From the NCBI GenBank assembly GCA_014208095.1, contig JACHMT010000005.1, positions 1,488,001 through 1,552,000 on the forward strand: a stretch of 64,000 bases of DNA, given 5' to 3'. Below the pieces are notes generated by a model. The model was not told the DNA's origin, made no database searches, and was given only the letters and a program-made list of their open reading frames with translations. The number at the start of each line of letters is the position of its first letter. Position 1 is the stretch's first letter. Both the position numbers and the translations under genes were made by a program. This document shows positions 16,183 to 26,900 of the stretch, one piece after another. Origin of the DNA: Actinospineispora eucalypti (GTDB lineage Bacteria > Actinomycetota > Actinomycetes > Mycobacteriales > Pseudonocardiaceae).

Positions 16183-16758
16183 CTAAAGGACGCTCAGGGC
16201 TGTGTCGATGATTCGATAGAGAGCGGGAGCTTCGTGAGTCATCGCCATCACGCGCAGCCCGGCGAGCGTGTTAGCCAGATGCTCGGCGAGCGCCCGAGGA
16301 TCGCGATCACGCGAGACGTCCCCGTCGCGCTGACCACCTTGTATCCGAGCTGCGAACCAGCCGGTCGACTCTTCCTGCATGCGCCGCAACTTCTGGGCGA
16401 CCTCGGCATCCTCGCCGGCCAGTTCGACCGCCGTGTTGCCAATCAGGCAGCCGCGGCGCTGTGGTTGAGCCAGGTCGGAGTCGACGACCGATTTCAGTGC
16501 GTTGCGCAGGCATTCACGGGTGGACCCTGGGTGGTCGAGGAGTTGCTGAGCCACCTCGGCGATCTGCTGGTGATAGAGGTCCAGGCAGCGGTTGAAGAGC
16601 TCTCGCTTGCTCGTGAAGGCGTTATAGAGACTGCCCTTGGCAACTCCGGTAGCCGCGGCCAACTGAGCAGGCGACGTACCGCCGTACCCGTGACTCCAGA
16701 ACTCCTCCATCGCCCGCGACAACACAACGTTGTCGTCGAACGCTCTCGGCCTACCCAC
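16183..16758 (-). CDS. TetR/AcrR-family transcriptional regulator
   Basis: About 191 residues from the GTG at 16758 (VGRPRAFDDN is the typical TetR opening; a TTG 36 bases earlier is possible). The N-terminal helix-turn-helix contains GTSPAQLAAATGVAKGSLYNAFTSKRELF. The C-terminal ligand-binding domain resembles the YxaF/LmrA group (RGCLIGNTAVELA). It heads a minus-strand cassette with the SDR and SnoaL-like genes and probably represses it in response to a small molecule. A dyad with ACCCAG/CTGGGT arms overlaps its promoter, suggesting autoregulation. Its main target gene, the SDR, is now broken. Confidence 0.88.
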   Translation of the reverse strand: MGRPRAFDDNVVLSRAMEEFWSHGYGGTSPAQLAAATGVAKGSLYNAFTSKRELFNRCLDLYHQQIAEVAQQLLDHPGSTRECLRNALKSVVDSDLAQPQRRGCLIGNTAVELAGEDAEVAQKLRRMQEESTGWFAARIQGGQRDGDVSRDRDPRALAEHLANTLAGLRVMAMTHEAPALYRIIDTALSVL

Positions 16759-16769
16759 TAGTCGACCGT

Positions 16770-16791
16770 ACCCAGTTCTAGACCTCTGGGT
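16770..16791. promoter_or_regulatory. TetR-type operator dyad
   Basis: ACCCAG-N10-CTGGGT is a perfect 6-bp inverted repeat in a 22-bp span, centred about 22 bp upstream of the GTG of the TetR gene and overlapping a TTGACC -35-like hexamer on the minus strand. Size, symmetry and location fit a TetR-family autorepression site. Confidence 0.5.
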
Positions 16792-17026
16792 CAAGAATCT
16801 GCGCCAACAGCCTCATAGTCAGCACCATCTAGGGCGGCTGAGTTTCGTCCTAATCGGTTGAATTAGATGCGTTGAGGTGGCTCCGCTGGGCCTGATGGTG
16901 GGTACACGGACGGGTTCGGCTTGCCGGCCATCAGGTACGGCCATCCGTCCGGCCGCGACAGGGCCCTGCGTCGGTCAGTCATCCTTGCCACCGCGGCCAG
17001 CGGAGGCCAGGGGGGTGGTCACTGTG

Positions 17027-17163
17027 TGGCCATCGGCTGGCCAGCGAGTGGCCAACGACGGTCAGTGGGTGGCCACCGTGTGGCCAACGATGGCCACCCG
17101 GTAGTGACACGGGTGGCCATCGAGAGCGGTCAACCCCACTGGCCGCTAGCCCACATCTGGCCA
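17027..17163. repeat. helically phased array of eight TGGCCA palindromes
   Basis: TGGCCA occurs at 17027, 17038, 17049, 17070, 17081, 17091, 17114 and 17158, most extended to GTGGCCA or TGGCCAC. Start-to-start spacings are 11, 11, 21, 11, 10, 23 and 44 bp, all near multiples of the 10.5-bp helical turn, so the sites face the same side of the DNA. The array lies in the non-coding region between the TetR gene and the giant ORF. A cooperative DNA-binding protein or architectural element is the simplest reading. Confidence 0.6.
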
Positions 17164-17547
17164 CCCGGTCCCACTTAGTCCTGGGCTGTCCGCGCGTTGA
17201 TCTGCGCATCAGGCTGGACTGCCGACCAAAGAGGTAGTCCAAAGTTCAAGGGGGAAAGAATTTGCTGATCCGCCTATACCCCGCGAAGGGATACGTCGTG
17301 CGAAAAAGGGCTCGCTGTTCAATTCGGACAGTCCCGGAGTGTTCTTGGTGGGAGAATTTCGGTCGGGTTGGTGGAACAGGTCGCGCGATTTATAAGCGGC
17401 TTCAATTGACGGGGAAGCATCAGCACATCGACAAGCGGCGAGAGGTCAATCTCCTCAGTTGTTGAATTCTAGCGAGACTACATCCATTCTACTTTTGAGT
17501 TGCAATAATTCGCAAACAATTCTATATGAGCTTTGGAGGTATTTTAT
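17164..17547. other. AT-richer leader region upstream of the giant gene
   Basis: About 380 bp with clearly lower GC than the surroundings (runs such as GAATTTTTTC and AATAATTCGCAAACAATTC lie just beyond or within it). I see no convincing gene; a 67-codon frame at 17262 has no coding bias. The composition suggests promoter DNA or horizontally acquired sequence driving the giant ORF. Confidence 0.35.
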
Positions 17548-17715
17548 TTGAGCGGTTCAGGAATTTTTTCAGTGGCGTGGACATTTTCTTGCGTGCTGTG
17601 TAGAGTCGCCGCTGCACGGCTGATCGACTTGGCGCTTGAGGGTGCCAGGGATTCGTTTCCACGTGATGTGACCGTGGTTAGCGTCGATTGGGGTTTAGCG
17701 CCTTCGGCCCGCTAG
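17548..17715 (+). CDS. possible 55-residue leader ORF
   Basis: A perfect GGAGGT lies six bases before the TTG at 17548. The frame encodes a short hydrophobic N-terminus with two nearby Cys (FSVAWTFSCVLCRVAAARL) and a soluble tail and ends at 17715. It contains the first CCACG-N9-CGTGG dyad. Start strength argues for translation, but there is no homology I recognise and codon bias is weak in the first half. Confidence 0.25.
   Translation: MSGSGIFSVAWTFSCVLCRVAAARLIDLALEGARDSFPRDVTVVSVDWGLAPSAR
17659..17677. promoter_or_regulatory. CCACG-N9-CGTGG dyad, copy 1
   Basis: The 19-bp sequence CCACGTGATGTGACCGTGG has inverted CCACG/CGTGG arms. A 17/19 identical copy lies 124 bp downstream. Two near-identical dyads before one start codon suggest a regulator binding site. 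An RNA hairpin is the alternative. Confidence 0.45.
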
Positions 17716-17782
17716 TGTGGGTGAGGGCGGATCGACTCGCAATGCTTCCGGAATATGCTTCCGAGCCCGCGAGGATGTTCCT

Positions 17783-17801
17783 CCACGTGATGGCACCGTG
17801 G
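17783..17801. promoter_or_regulatory. CCACG-N9-CGTGG dyad, copy 2
   Basis: CCACGTGATGGCACCGTGG, differing from copy 1 only at the two central bases. It ends 101 bp before the giant ORF start, a position suited to repression or to an operator near the transcription start. Flanking sequence is also partly repeated (TTCC before, GTT after). Confidence 0.45.
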
Positions 17802-17902
17802 TTGGTTCCGATCAATCCAGCATTACCACACAGGATTTCGTCGTGAGGTCTTAGCCGTTGCTAGGAGTTCAGACGTCTTGGCCCCCCTAGGAGAGAAGTT
17901 CG

Positions 17903-20900
17903 ATGGCTACCACCACAGCAGACACGCGGCGTACGTGCGCCGTGGTGTCGATGCTGCGGCGCGGGTGGCTGTCGGCGGCGGGGTCGCTGTCGTTCGGGAA
18001 GATGTTGCTCGGCGCGGCGATGTTGTGGATGGCGGCGACATTCATTTCCGCTCAGGTTGCTTCTGATTCGACGGTGTCGAATGTGGCCGAGGGAGGCACC
18101 GTTCAACTGGTCGCTTACTCGGACCAGGATTCCAACGCGGACGCTGAGGAATCCGATTGGTCGTTTTCTTTCAGCGGCGGCGAGCCCAAGCAGGCGCCGG
18201 TGAGTAACAGCGGCGGCCAGCGGACGACTGGACTGGATGGCCACGTGGCCACGATGGCCACGGCCACGTCGGCGCGGTCATTGGCCGAATTGCGCTCCCG
18301 GTACCAGTCTGTGGCCACCGAGCAGGTGGCCACAGAGTCGGTCGAGTGGCCATTCCTCAGTGGCCACGATGGCCACGCGGCCGGTGGCCAGCAATCGGTC
18401 GCCACCCCGTCGGCGGACAGTGTGGCGGGCTCCGGCGAGGCCAAGTTCCAGACGGGTAGATGGGCGATCGACCCGATGCTGGAGCTCGTCTCCAATCTGA
18501 TCGATAGGATCGCCAACGCGGCCGCTAATGGTCCGCCCATCAGCGGCCGCAAAGGATCGTCGTCGGACGGTAACGCGCTCTACGAGCCGGAGCGGGTCAA
18601 GGAACACGAGCAAGCGAATGCCGGGATCGTCGGCGCGCCGAGTCGGACGCTCGCGGCGCCCGTGGAGAGTGAGCGACAGGGCTCCCGGGTGGCTGCCCGC
18701 GACGAGTTCGAAGCGGTAGCTCGCCCGGTGGCGCCGCTCGTGCCAGGCCGACTGGAGCAGACGTCTCAGGAAGTCCCCGACGGCATCAACGAGTTCACCA
18801 ACGGCCACGCCCCGACCAGATCCGCGGCGTACGCGGCAAACCCCACGCGGGACGTCAGTACCCAGGCAGCCGCTGACGGGACGGACGCAGCGGGAGAGGC
18901 CGACCGGATCGTCCAAGCTAACCAGAAGCTGACGGATGGCGGCGTCGCCGACACCGAGCGGCTGCGCTCGTGGGCCGGACAACTGGCCACGACCGACCCA
19001 GACATCGGCGCTTCCACCCGGCCCACGGTGCGGACGGTGGCGCACCAGGGCATCGGACGCGGTGTGATGTTGAAGGCGCCGGCGGCCGAGCAGGTGGATC
19101 GGGTGATGGACGGCGTCGTTGATCTGGTCTCAGGCGTCGTGGGCATCGTGGCCGGTAGGCAGGCTGGCTCACATACCCGGACCGCGTTGACTGAGCTGAC
19201 CGGGGGGGTGTCCGCCGCGCTGGCGGTCGGCAACAAGCTCAACAAGCACAGCGGTGCCGGCACCGGCTCGAGCGTTGACCAGCTCGCCATGCCCGAGCGC
19301 GCCCCCAACCACATCTCGCACTCCGGGTCGGGTCTCGTGCCGGAGAGCTCCCAGCAGCCCATGGTGTGCCTGGCATCGGGATGCACCGACCGTGACCCGA
19401 GCCTGATCGGCCACCACCCCGCTATCGGTGGCGGTCGCGGTCCCCCGGCCGCGCAGCGTCCTCACCACCACGACAATCCCTCCGAGAACGACCCGGCTTC
19501 CTGGTCGAGCAACCGCTCCCGACCTGGCGGCACGGAAAACTTCATCAGCGCGATCCTCGGTGACACGCTGGGGTTCGTTCGGGACCTAATCGGCAGCCTC
19601 CCCCACGGTGGTGGCGCCCACGACCGGCCCTCCCACCAGGGTGGCCACACCGACCAGATCATTAACCGGGCCCGCGACTTCGTCACCGACCGGGTCGAGC
19701 CGATCGGGAACGGCAAGGGCAGCACCGGCGGCGCGGGCCAGACGCCGCAGACGCCTCGCACCGGCCACAGCCAGCACGAGTCCCGGCGCTCGCTACAGGA
19801 CCTCGGCCAGACCGCCAGCAAGCTGACCGAGGGGTTCGTCTCCGACCTGCTCGAGGTGGTTGGCGTCGACAAGGGCTCCACCGGCAACGGCGGCGGCTCC
19901 AGCCAGACCCCGCGGAAGCCGAGCACCGGCAACCAACAGGGCAATCTTGGTCAGGCCATCAACCAGCTGACCAACCACTTCGTGTCCGGATTGCTGGAGC
20001 TGCTCGGCGGAGGTAATCCCGGCACCGGGAACGGGCAGGGTGGCTCCGGGCAGCATCGTCTGCCTGCCAGCCACGGCAGTGGCGCCCAGCAGCAGTTGTC
20101 CGCTGGTATCGCCGAGTTGGCCAATGGGTTCGTATCCGAGCTGCTCGAGCAGGTCGGCGTCAGCGAGGGCTCGAACGGCAACGGCGGCAACGACGGCGCC
20201 GGTTCCGGTCGGGCCAACCAGCGGCCGCAGCAGCGCCGGAACCTAGACAAAGCCCTCGACAACTTCGTCAACCGCGCCTCGGGCACCGTCTCTGAGGTCG
20301 CGGATAAGGACGCCGGACAGCAGACCGAGCAGGCCCTGAACGGGGTGTTCGAGCGGTTGCTGGCCGGTGGTGGTTCGGGTGGCGCTGTTGATGGGGGCGG
20401 CGGCAACCAAACCAACCAGAAGGACAAGCTGAACGAGCTGACCGGAGGCTTCCTGTCGGATCTGCGCAAGATACTCGGCGGGTCGCGTCCGGGCGGTGCC
20501 CAGAGCTCGGATGGCCGCGGGGGCGAGCGGCGCCACCAGTCCCGCTCCCCGGGCACAGACGATCTGGACGGCCTGGATGACGTGGTGTCGCGGTTCGTCG
20601 ATGGAGCGGCCGGGATGGTGTCGAAGATCGCCGACGGCAAGGCCGGGCAGCGGACTGAGCAGGCGTTCGACGAGCTGCGCGACCGGCTGCCCGGAGGCCT
20701 GCAGGGTCTGCGGCCGGTGCAGGCCGAGCGCAAGGCGGGAGGGAGTATCGCCGGTTTGGTCCGGGGCCACCAGGACCGGGGCGGGTCGATCGGTGACTCG
20801 GTGACCGACTTCCAGTCCGACCTGTTCGACCAGATCGGCCTCGGCGGGATCGCCAACGACGTCGCCGGGAAGAAGGCCGCGAAGAGGGTCAACAAGGCAC

Positions 20901-23900
20901 TGGACGAGCTGGCCGACCAGTTCACCCAAGCGTTCGGCCACGGCGGCCGGCCCGGCAACAACGGCGGCGGCCAGAACGGTCAGAACGGCGGCGGGCAGTC
21001 CGGCCAGAACACCGGCGCTGGCCAGCATCCCGGTGCCGGCCAGCAGGTCGCGCAGAACATCGGCAAGCTGACCAACAACTTCGTCTCCGAGCTACTGCAG
21101 CTGCTGGGCGTCAAGGGCGGCAACAGCAACGGTGGCGCCAGCAACGGCAGTGGTTCCGGCCAGAGCACGCTGAAGCTGAGCAACAACAGCAGCCAGCAGA
21201 GCGGCCTGGGCCAGGCGATCAGCCAGTCGGTCAACGACTTCCTGACCGACCTGTTCGGCAAGCTCAGCATCTCCCGCCCGAACAGCAACGGCCAGGGCCA
21301 GGGTCAGCAGTCCCAGCAGCGGCCGACCCAGCAGAACAACCTGAGCCAGGCCATCGGCAAGCTGACCAACAACTTCGTCTCCGGCCTGCTGGAGCTGCTT
21401 GGCGTCAAGGGCGGGAACGGTTCCGCCAGTAACGGCAGTGGTTCCGGTCAGGGCACGCGGAAGCCGACCCAGCGCCCGAGCCTGGATGAAGCCCTGGGCA
21501 ACTTCGTCAACCTCGCGTCCGGGATCGTGTCCCAGGTCGCCGGCAAGGACGCGGGCGAGCAGACCCAGCAGGCCCTCGCCGGCCTGTTCCAGCAACTGTT
21601 CGCCGGCGGTAACGGCTCCGCCAACAACGGTGGCGGCCAGAACAGCTCCGCACAGCAGCGCCCGTCCGCCAACCAGAACAACGGCAACCAGAACAGCGGC
21701 TCCGGCCAGCAGCTGGCCGCCGGGATCACCAAGCTGACCAGCAACTTCGTCTCCGAGCTGCTGAAGCTGTTGGGCGTCAAGGGCGGCAACAGCAACAACA
21801 CCGGTTCTGGCCAGAGCGCGCAGAAGCCGAGCAACAACAGCCAGCAGAGCAGTCTGGGTCAGGCGATCAGCGAGTCGGTCAACGACTTCTTGTCCGACCT
21901 GTTCGGCAAGCTCGGCATCTCCCGCCCGAGCGGCAACAGCAACGGCCAGGGCCAGGGTCAGCAGTCCCAGCAGCGGCCGACCCAGCAGAACAACCTGGGC
22001 CAGGCCATCGGCAAGCTGACCAACAACTTCGTGTCCGATCTGCTGCAGCTGCTCGGCGTCGGCGGTAATGGCTCCGCCAACATCGGCGGGAACGGCGGGG
22101 GTTCGGGGCAGCAGCGGCCGTTGAGCGTGGAGCAGGCGCTGGGGAACTTCAGCGACCTGGCTTCCGGTCTGGTGTCTCAGGTCGCGGGCGACGAGGCGGG
22201 GGAGCAGACCGGGCAGGCACTGAACGGGATGTTCGGCCAGTTGCTGTCGGGTGGCGGCCGGAGCAGCCGGCACGGCGGGTCGGATGACCCGGGTCCGTTC
22301 TCGGATGACCCGGACTATTGGGAGGGCCTGTACTACGACGCGTTCATGGCCGAGGCCAAGGCCGCCGGCCAGCAGCAACAGGCCCAGCAGCAGGGTCAGC
22401 AGCAGGCCGAGCAGCCGATGAGTGTGGAGCAGGCGCTGGGCAACTTCAGCGATCTGGCCTCGGGGCTGCTGTCCCAGGTCGCCGGTGACGACGCCGGGCA
22501 GCAGACCGGGCAGGCGCTGGACGGGATGTTCGGGCAGCTGCTCAGCGGTGGTGGGGCGGGTGGCGCCGTTAATGGGGGCGGCGCCAGCCAGTCCACCCGC
22601 CGGGCCGGCTCGGTCGATGAGCTGACCGAGGACTTCACCGCAGACCTGCGCAAGGCGCTCGGCGTTTCCCGCGGGAGCACCGGCCGGGGCGCGGATGCCC
22701 GAGGTGGCGACCGGCGCCAGTCCCGCTTCGCGAACGGTGACGAGCTGGAGGGCCTGGACGAGTTGCTGTCGCGGTTCGTCGACGGCGCGTCCGGGATGGT
22801 GTCCAAGATCGCCGGTGGCCAGGCGGGGCGGCGTACCGAGCAGGCTCTCGATGAGCTGCGTGAGCAGTTGACCGACATCCTGCGCGGCCACGGTGAGGGC
22901 CGGGGTGAGGGTCGGCGGTCGGTGCGGGCTCAGCACAACACGGTCGGGAAGATCACCGGTTCGATGCGGGGCGGCAAGGACCGGCCGGGGTCGATCGGTG
23001 ACTCGGTGGATGAGTTCTTGTCCGATCTGTTCAAGTCTGTGGGTCTGTCCCGCTCGTCCAACAACGGCCAGGGCCAGTCCGGGCAACAGCACAACCAGCA
23101 GGGCCAGGGCCAGCGGGGTGGGTTGGCCGAGCAGATCACCGATCTGACCAACGACTTCGTCTCCGACCTGCTCAAGGCTCGCGGCGTGTCCGGCGGCAAC
23201 TTGAACGGCAACGGCAACAACAGCTCCGGTGGCGGCTCGAACACTGGGAACGGGACGCGGCCGGCCACGCTGGATGACTTCGCGCAACTCCTGGGTGGGA
23301 TGACCGATGTGGTGTCCGGGCTGGTTGGTTCGGTGGCCGGGCAGCAGGCCGGCGAGCAGGCCCGCCAGTTGTTGACCGCCGCCGCCCAGGACGTCCTCGA
23401 CGCGCTGGCCGCCAGCGGCCGCTACGGCCAAGGCGCCGGGCAGGGCGGCGCCGGGCAGAACCCGGCCGGGCAGGACAACAGCTGGAGCCTGAACAACGAC
23501 GGCCAGTTCGCCGGCACGCAGTGCGAGGGTGACGTCGAATGCGTTCTCGCTAACGGTGACTTGCAGTCCCGCCAGCCGCGGTCGCTGTCCAACCGCGGCC
23601 CGCCGCAGCTGCTGAACGATCCCGCCAACCAGAACAGCGACCAGCCCGTCTATTGGTGGGACACTGAAGCCTCCACCGCCAAGGCGCTGGGCGACCGGCT
23701 CGCGGTGATCCAGGGCCAGAAGAGCCTGGACGCCGCCAAGGCCCAGCTTGACGAGAAGAAGCTCAGCCAGGCCGACTACGACAAGCAGGTCGCCGCCCAG
23801 GAGGCGCTGCGGACCACCGCCGACCAGTCCGCCGGCCAGCTCGACCCCTACAACGCGCAGCTGCTCACCGATGTCGTGTCCGGCCAGCAGAACCTCGGCG

Positions 23901-26900
23901 CCGCGAAGGGCCAGCTCGACGAGGCGCGCAAGCAGCTGGATGCCGGCAAGATCACCCAGGCCGCGTACGACGAGCAGGCCGCCGCCTACAACGACCACCG
24001 CGACACCGTCTTCGACCAGACCGCCGAACTACGTGCCGCCACCGGGTACGGCCGGGCTCCCAGCGCCAACGCCGGCTACGACGGTGCCGGCGCCGCCTGC
24101 TCCAACTCCGGCGCGTTCGCCGAGTGCTCGGTCGCCGCGATCGACCCCGCCACCGGCCGAGTCAAACGCGACCAGAGCTTCTGCCTGGTCGGCATCTCCG
24201 GCTGCTCAAGCAGCGTCACCGCCGGCGACCGCACGGCGAACGCGTTCTGCGACCCGGCCAAGGGCTGCGGCACCGACACCAAGGCCGGTGCCACCACCGC
24301 CAACACCACCTGCGGTGTCGGCGAGTGCAACCTCAGCAGCACCGCCGATTCACAGGGCGTGGACACGTTCTGCCAGGCCCGCAACGGCTGCACCGAGAAC
24401 GGCCGCACCCCGACCCTGCCGGACGACACCGACCTGGCCGGTCTGATCAGCGCGGGCAAGAAGGAGGGCTCTGCTGAGGGGTATGCCCAGACCACCGGCG
24501 CCTGCACCAAGGACTGCGCCCTGGCCGGCTACGCCACCATCACCGAGGCCGGCGCGGACTGCGCCACCCGCAACGGCACCTGCGACACCGCCTCCACCGG
24601 CGCCCGCACCCGCGAGGACGTCCCGGACGACGAGACCAAGGCCCAAGCAGCCGAGCGCCGCAAGGCCAACGATTCCGCGACCAGCAAGGCGCACTGCGAG
24701 GTCACCACCGTCGGCTGTGACACCACCACCACAGTGGCGGCCAAGCTGGACGAGACCACCGGCCGCTACGGCTGGCAGGCCCTGCCGATCGACGGCGACA
24801 CCAGCGCTGACACGAGCGACGCGCCGGCACCGACGGCCGAGGCCGCCGCCCGCTGCGCGCAGGGTGCCACCGGTTGCAAGGGCAACGCCGCCACCAACAC
24901 CGACGGCCGCACCGAGAAGACCACGATCACCAAGGCGCAGCCGGCGGTGCTCAACAGCGCCGGCGCCCAGGTTGCCCCGGCCACCGCCGAGCAGACCAAC
25001 ACCGACGTCCAGTCCCGCAACGGCGCCTCCAACTGCCAGATCAACGGCGGTGACTGCGTCGCCTCCTCCGGTGGTGACGAGGGCCAGGGCTCGCTGAGCG
25101 CCAGCAACATCAAGTGCGACCAGGCCGCCGGCTGTGGCGGCGCGGCCAACGCCGCCACCCACGCCGAGGTCACCGCGGGCCTGAACAACACCACGGCGAC
25201 CCAGGCCACCGGCGCCTTCCACCAGTGCACCGCGAACGCCACCGACGGCGAGTGCGCGGTGGACGCCTCCTCGACCGCCACCAACAACGGCACCCCGGTC
25301 GACCTGGCCACCCAGCCCGCCACTACCGCCGGTCTGCCCGCGCCCGCCCCGGTTGACGTGCCCACCGAGCTCGCCAAGGGCCTGACCGCGAACAGCAACA
25401 CCTACGCCGCCCTGCACTGCACCTCCGCCGACTGCAAGGGCAACCTCAACGGTTCCACCTCCGGTGGGGTGCCCGGTTCGAAGGACAGCGTCGGCGCCAC
25501 GAAGTGCGAGGCGCACGGTGCTGGTGCCGACTGCAGCCAGGCCGTGTCCACCGAGGTTGCCTACCGGGAGGCCAGGGAGGCCGGGCTGAACGGCGAGCCC
25601 GCCACCCCGGCCGGCACGGTCAGTGCCAGCCACGCCGACTCGCAGATCCGTTGCGCGAACACCAGCGAGGCCGAGTGCGGCGGCCGCTCGTTCACCGAGA
25701 CCTCCGCGCTGGACACCGCGGTCTCCCCGCACCGGCGCGGTTCCTCCACCGCCAGCGACTGCACCGTGAAGGACGGCAAATGCCTGGGCCAGGTCTCCTC
25801 CGACGCCTCCACGGTCACCGACTACATCAAGCTCGGCGCGGACGGCAAGCCGCTGCCCGGCCAGCCTACCGCCGGCCCGACTTCCACCTCCCGCGCCGCC
25901 GCGAGTGTGGACTGCCAGACCACCACATGCCAGGGCAGCGCCCACACCGCCTCCGCCGCCTTCGACGGCGCGGTGGACGGCGGCAAGCCGCGCACCTCCG
26001 AGTCCACCGTCGGCTGCGAAGCGGGCGCCACCCTCTGCCAGGTGCAGACCCTGTCCAACGCCTGGACCGGCGCCGGCGCCGCACTGACCTACGCCGGTGA
26101 TGACGCCACCCCGAACGCCGAGCGACTCGACACCGGCCCGTCGGCCGCGTCAGTCGCGGGCGGCAAGCTGGTCTGCGGACAGGGCGGCGAGTGCGGCGGC
26201 GCGAAGATCACCCTGACCGCACTGGCCACCAACCCCGGCGTCTCCGACGCGCCGCGCGGCAACCGCGCCGAGGGCTCCTGCGCCGACGCCTCCGGCGGCG
26301 CCTGCACCGCAGTGGTCAACGGCGCCGCCTCCTCCAGCCCGGACGCCAGCTCCATCGCCCCGATGGTCCAGGACCAGCCAACCAGCAACGCCGCTGTGAC
26401 CAGTGACAACATCAGCGGCGGCCAGGGCGGCGAGGGCGCCAACGCGGATGCGAGCGCAGGTCAGGGCGCGACTGGTGCCCCACAAGACCAGAACCCGCGC
26501 GGCCAGGGTGGACCGGTGCCGCACCAGCCAGCCACCGCACCCGGCTCCTCCGCCAACGCCGGCGGCCCCACCGTCGCAGGCGCTTCCAGCTGGTCCAGCG
26601 CCTGGGCCACCCTCGACTGCGCAGGCGGCGCTCAGGGCTGCTCAGGCACCGCACGCAGCGCCGCGGCCGGGCGCGACGGCCCGGACGGCCTCAACGGCGC
26701 GGGCGGCACTCGCGGACCACCCGAGGGCGAGACCAGCACATCCGCAAGCTGCGCGGACGGTCAGGGCGGCTGCCAGGCGCACACCAGCTCCACTTCGGGA
26801 TCCGGCCAAGTTGTGGCCGACATCATCGCCGAGCAGCGCACCACCGCTGTCCAGCAGACAAGCGAACAGGCAGAGCACACCCGGCGGCGATCCGACCAAG

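Larger units (their letters stand above)
19100..23410 (+). repeat. giant protein: two alternating amphipathic modules in a Gly/Asn/Gln-rich matrix
   Basis: Module 1, seen about 15 times, follows I-x-x-L-T-x-x-F-V-S-x-L-L-x-L-L-G-V (for example IGKLTNNFVSELLQLLGV). Module 2, about 8 times, follows F-x-x-x-A-S-G-x-V-S-x-V-A-G-x-x-A-G-E-Q-T-x-Q-A-L. Linkers are Gly, Asn, Gln and Ser rich. The helices are amphipathic and could pack into a fibre or stalk. Recent DNA-level duplication is visible within the region. No known repeat family is recognised. Confidence 0.7.

Noticed and set aside
19100..23410. Tandem repeats resembling a CRISPR array
   Set aside because: Repeat units vary in length, stay in frame and encode conserved amphipathic helices, with no uniform repeat-spacer structure.
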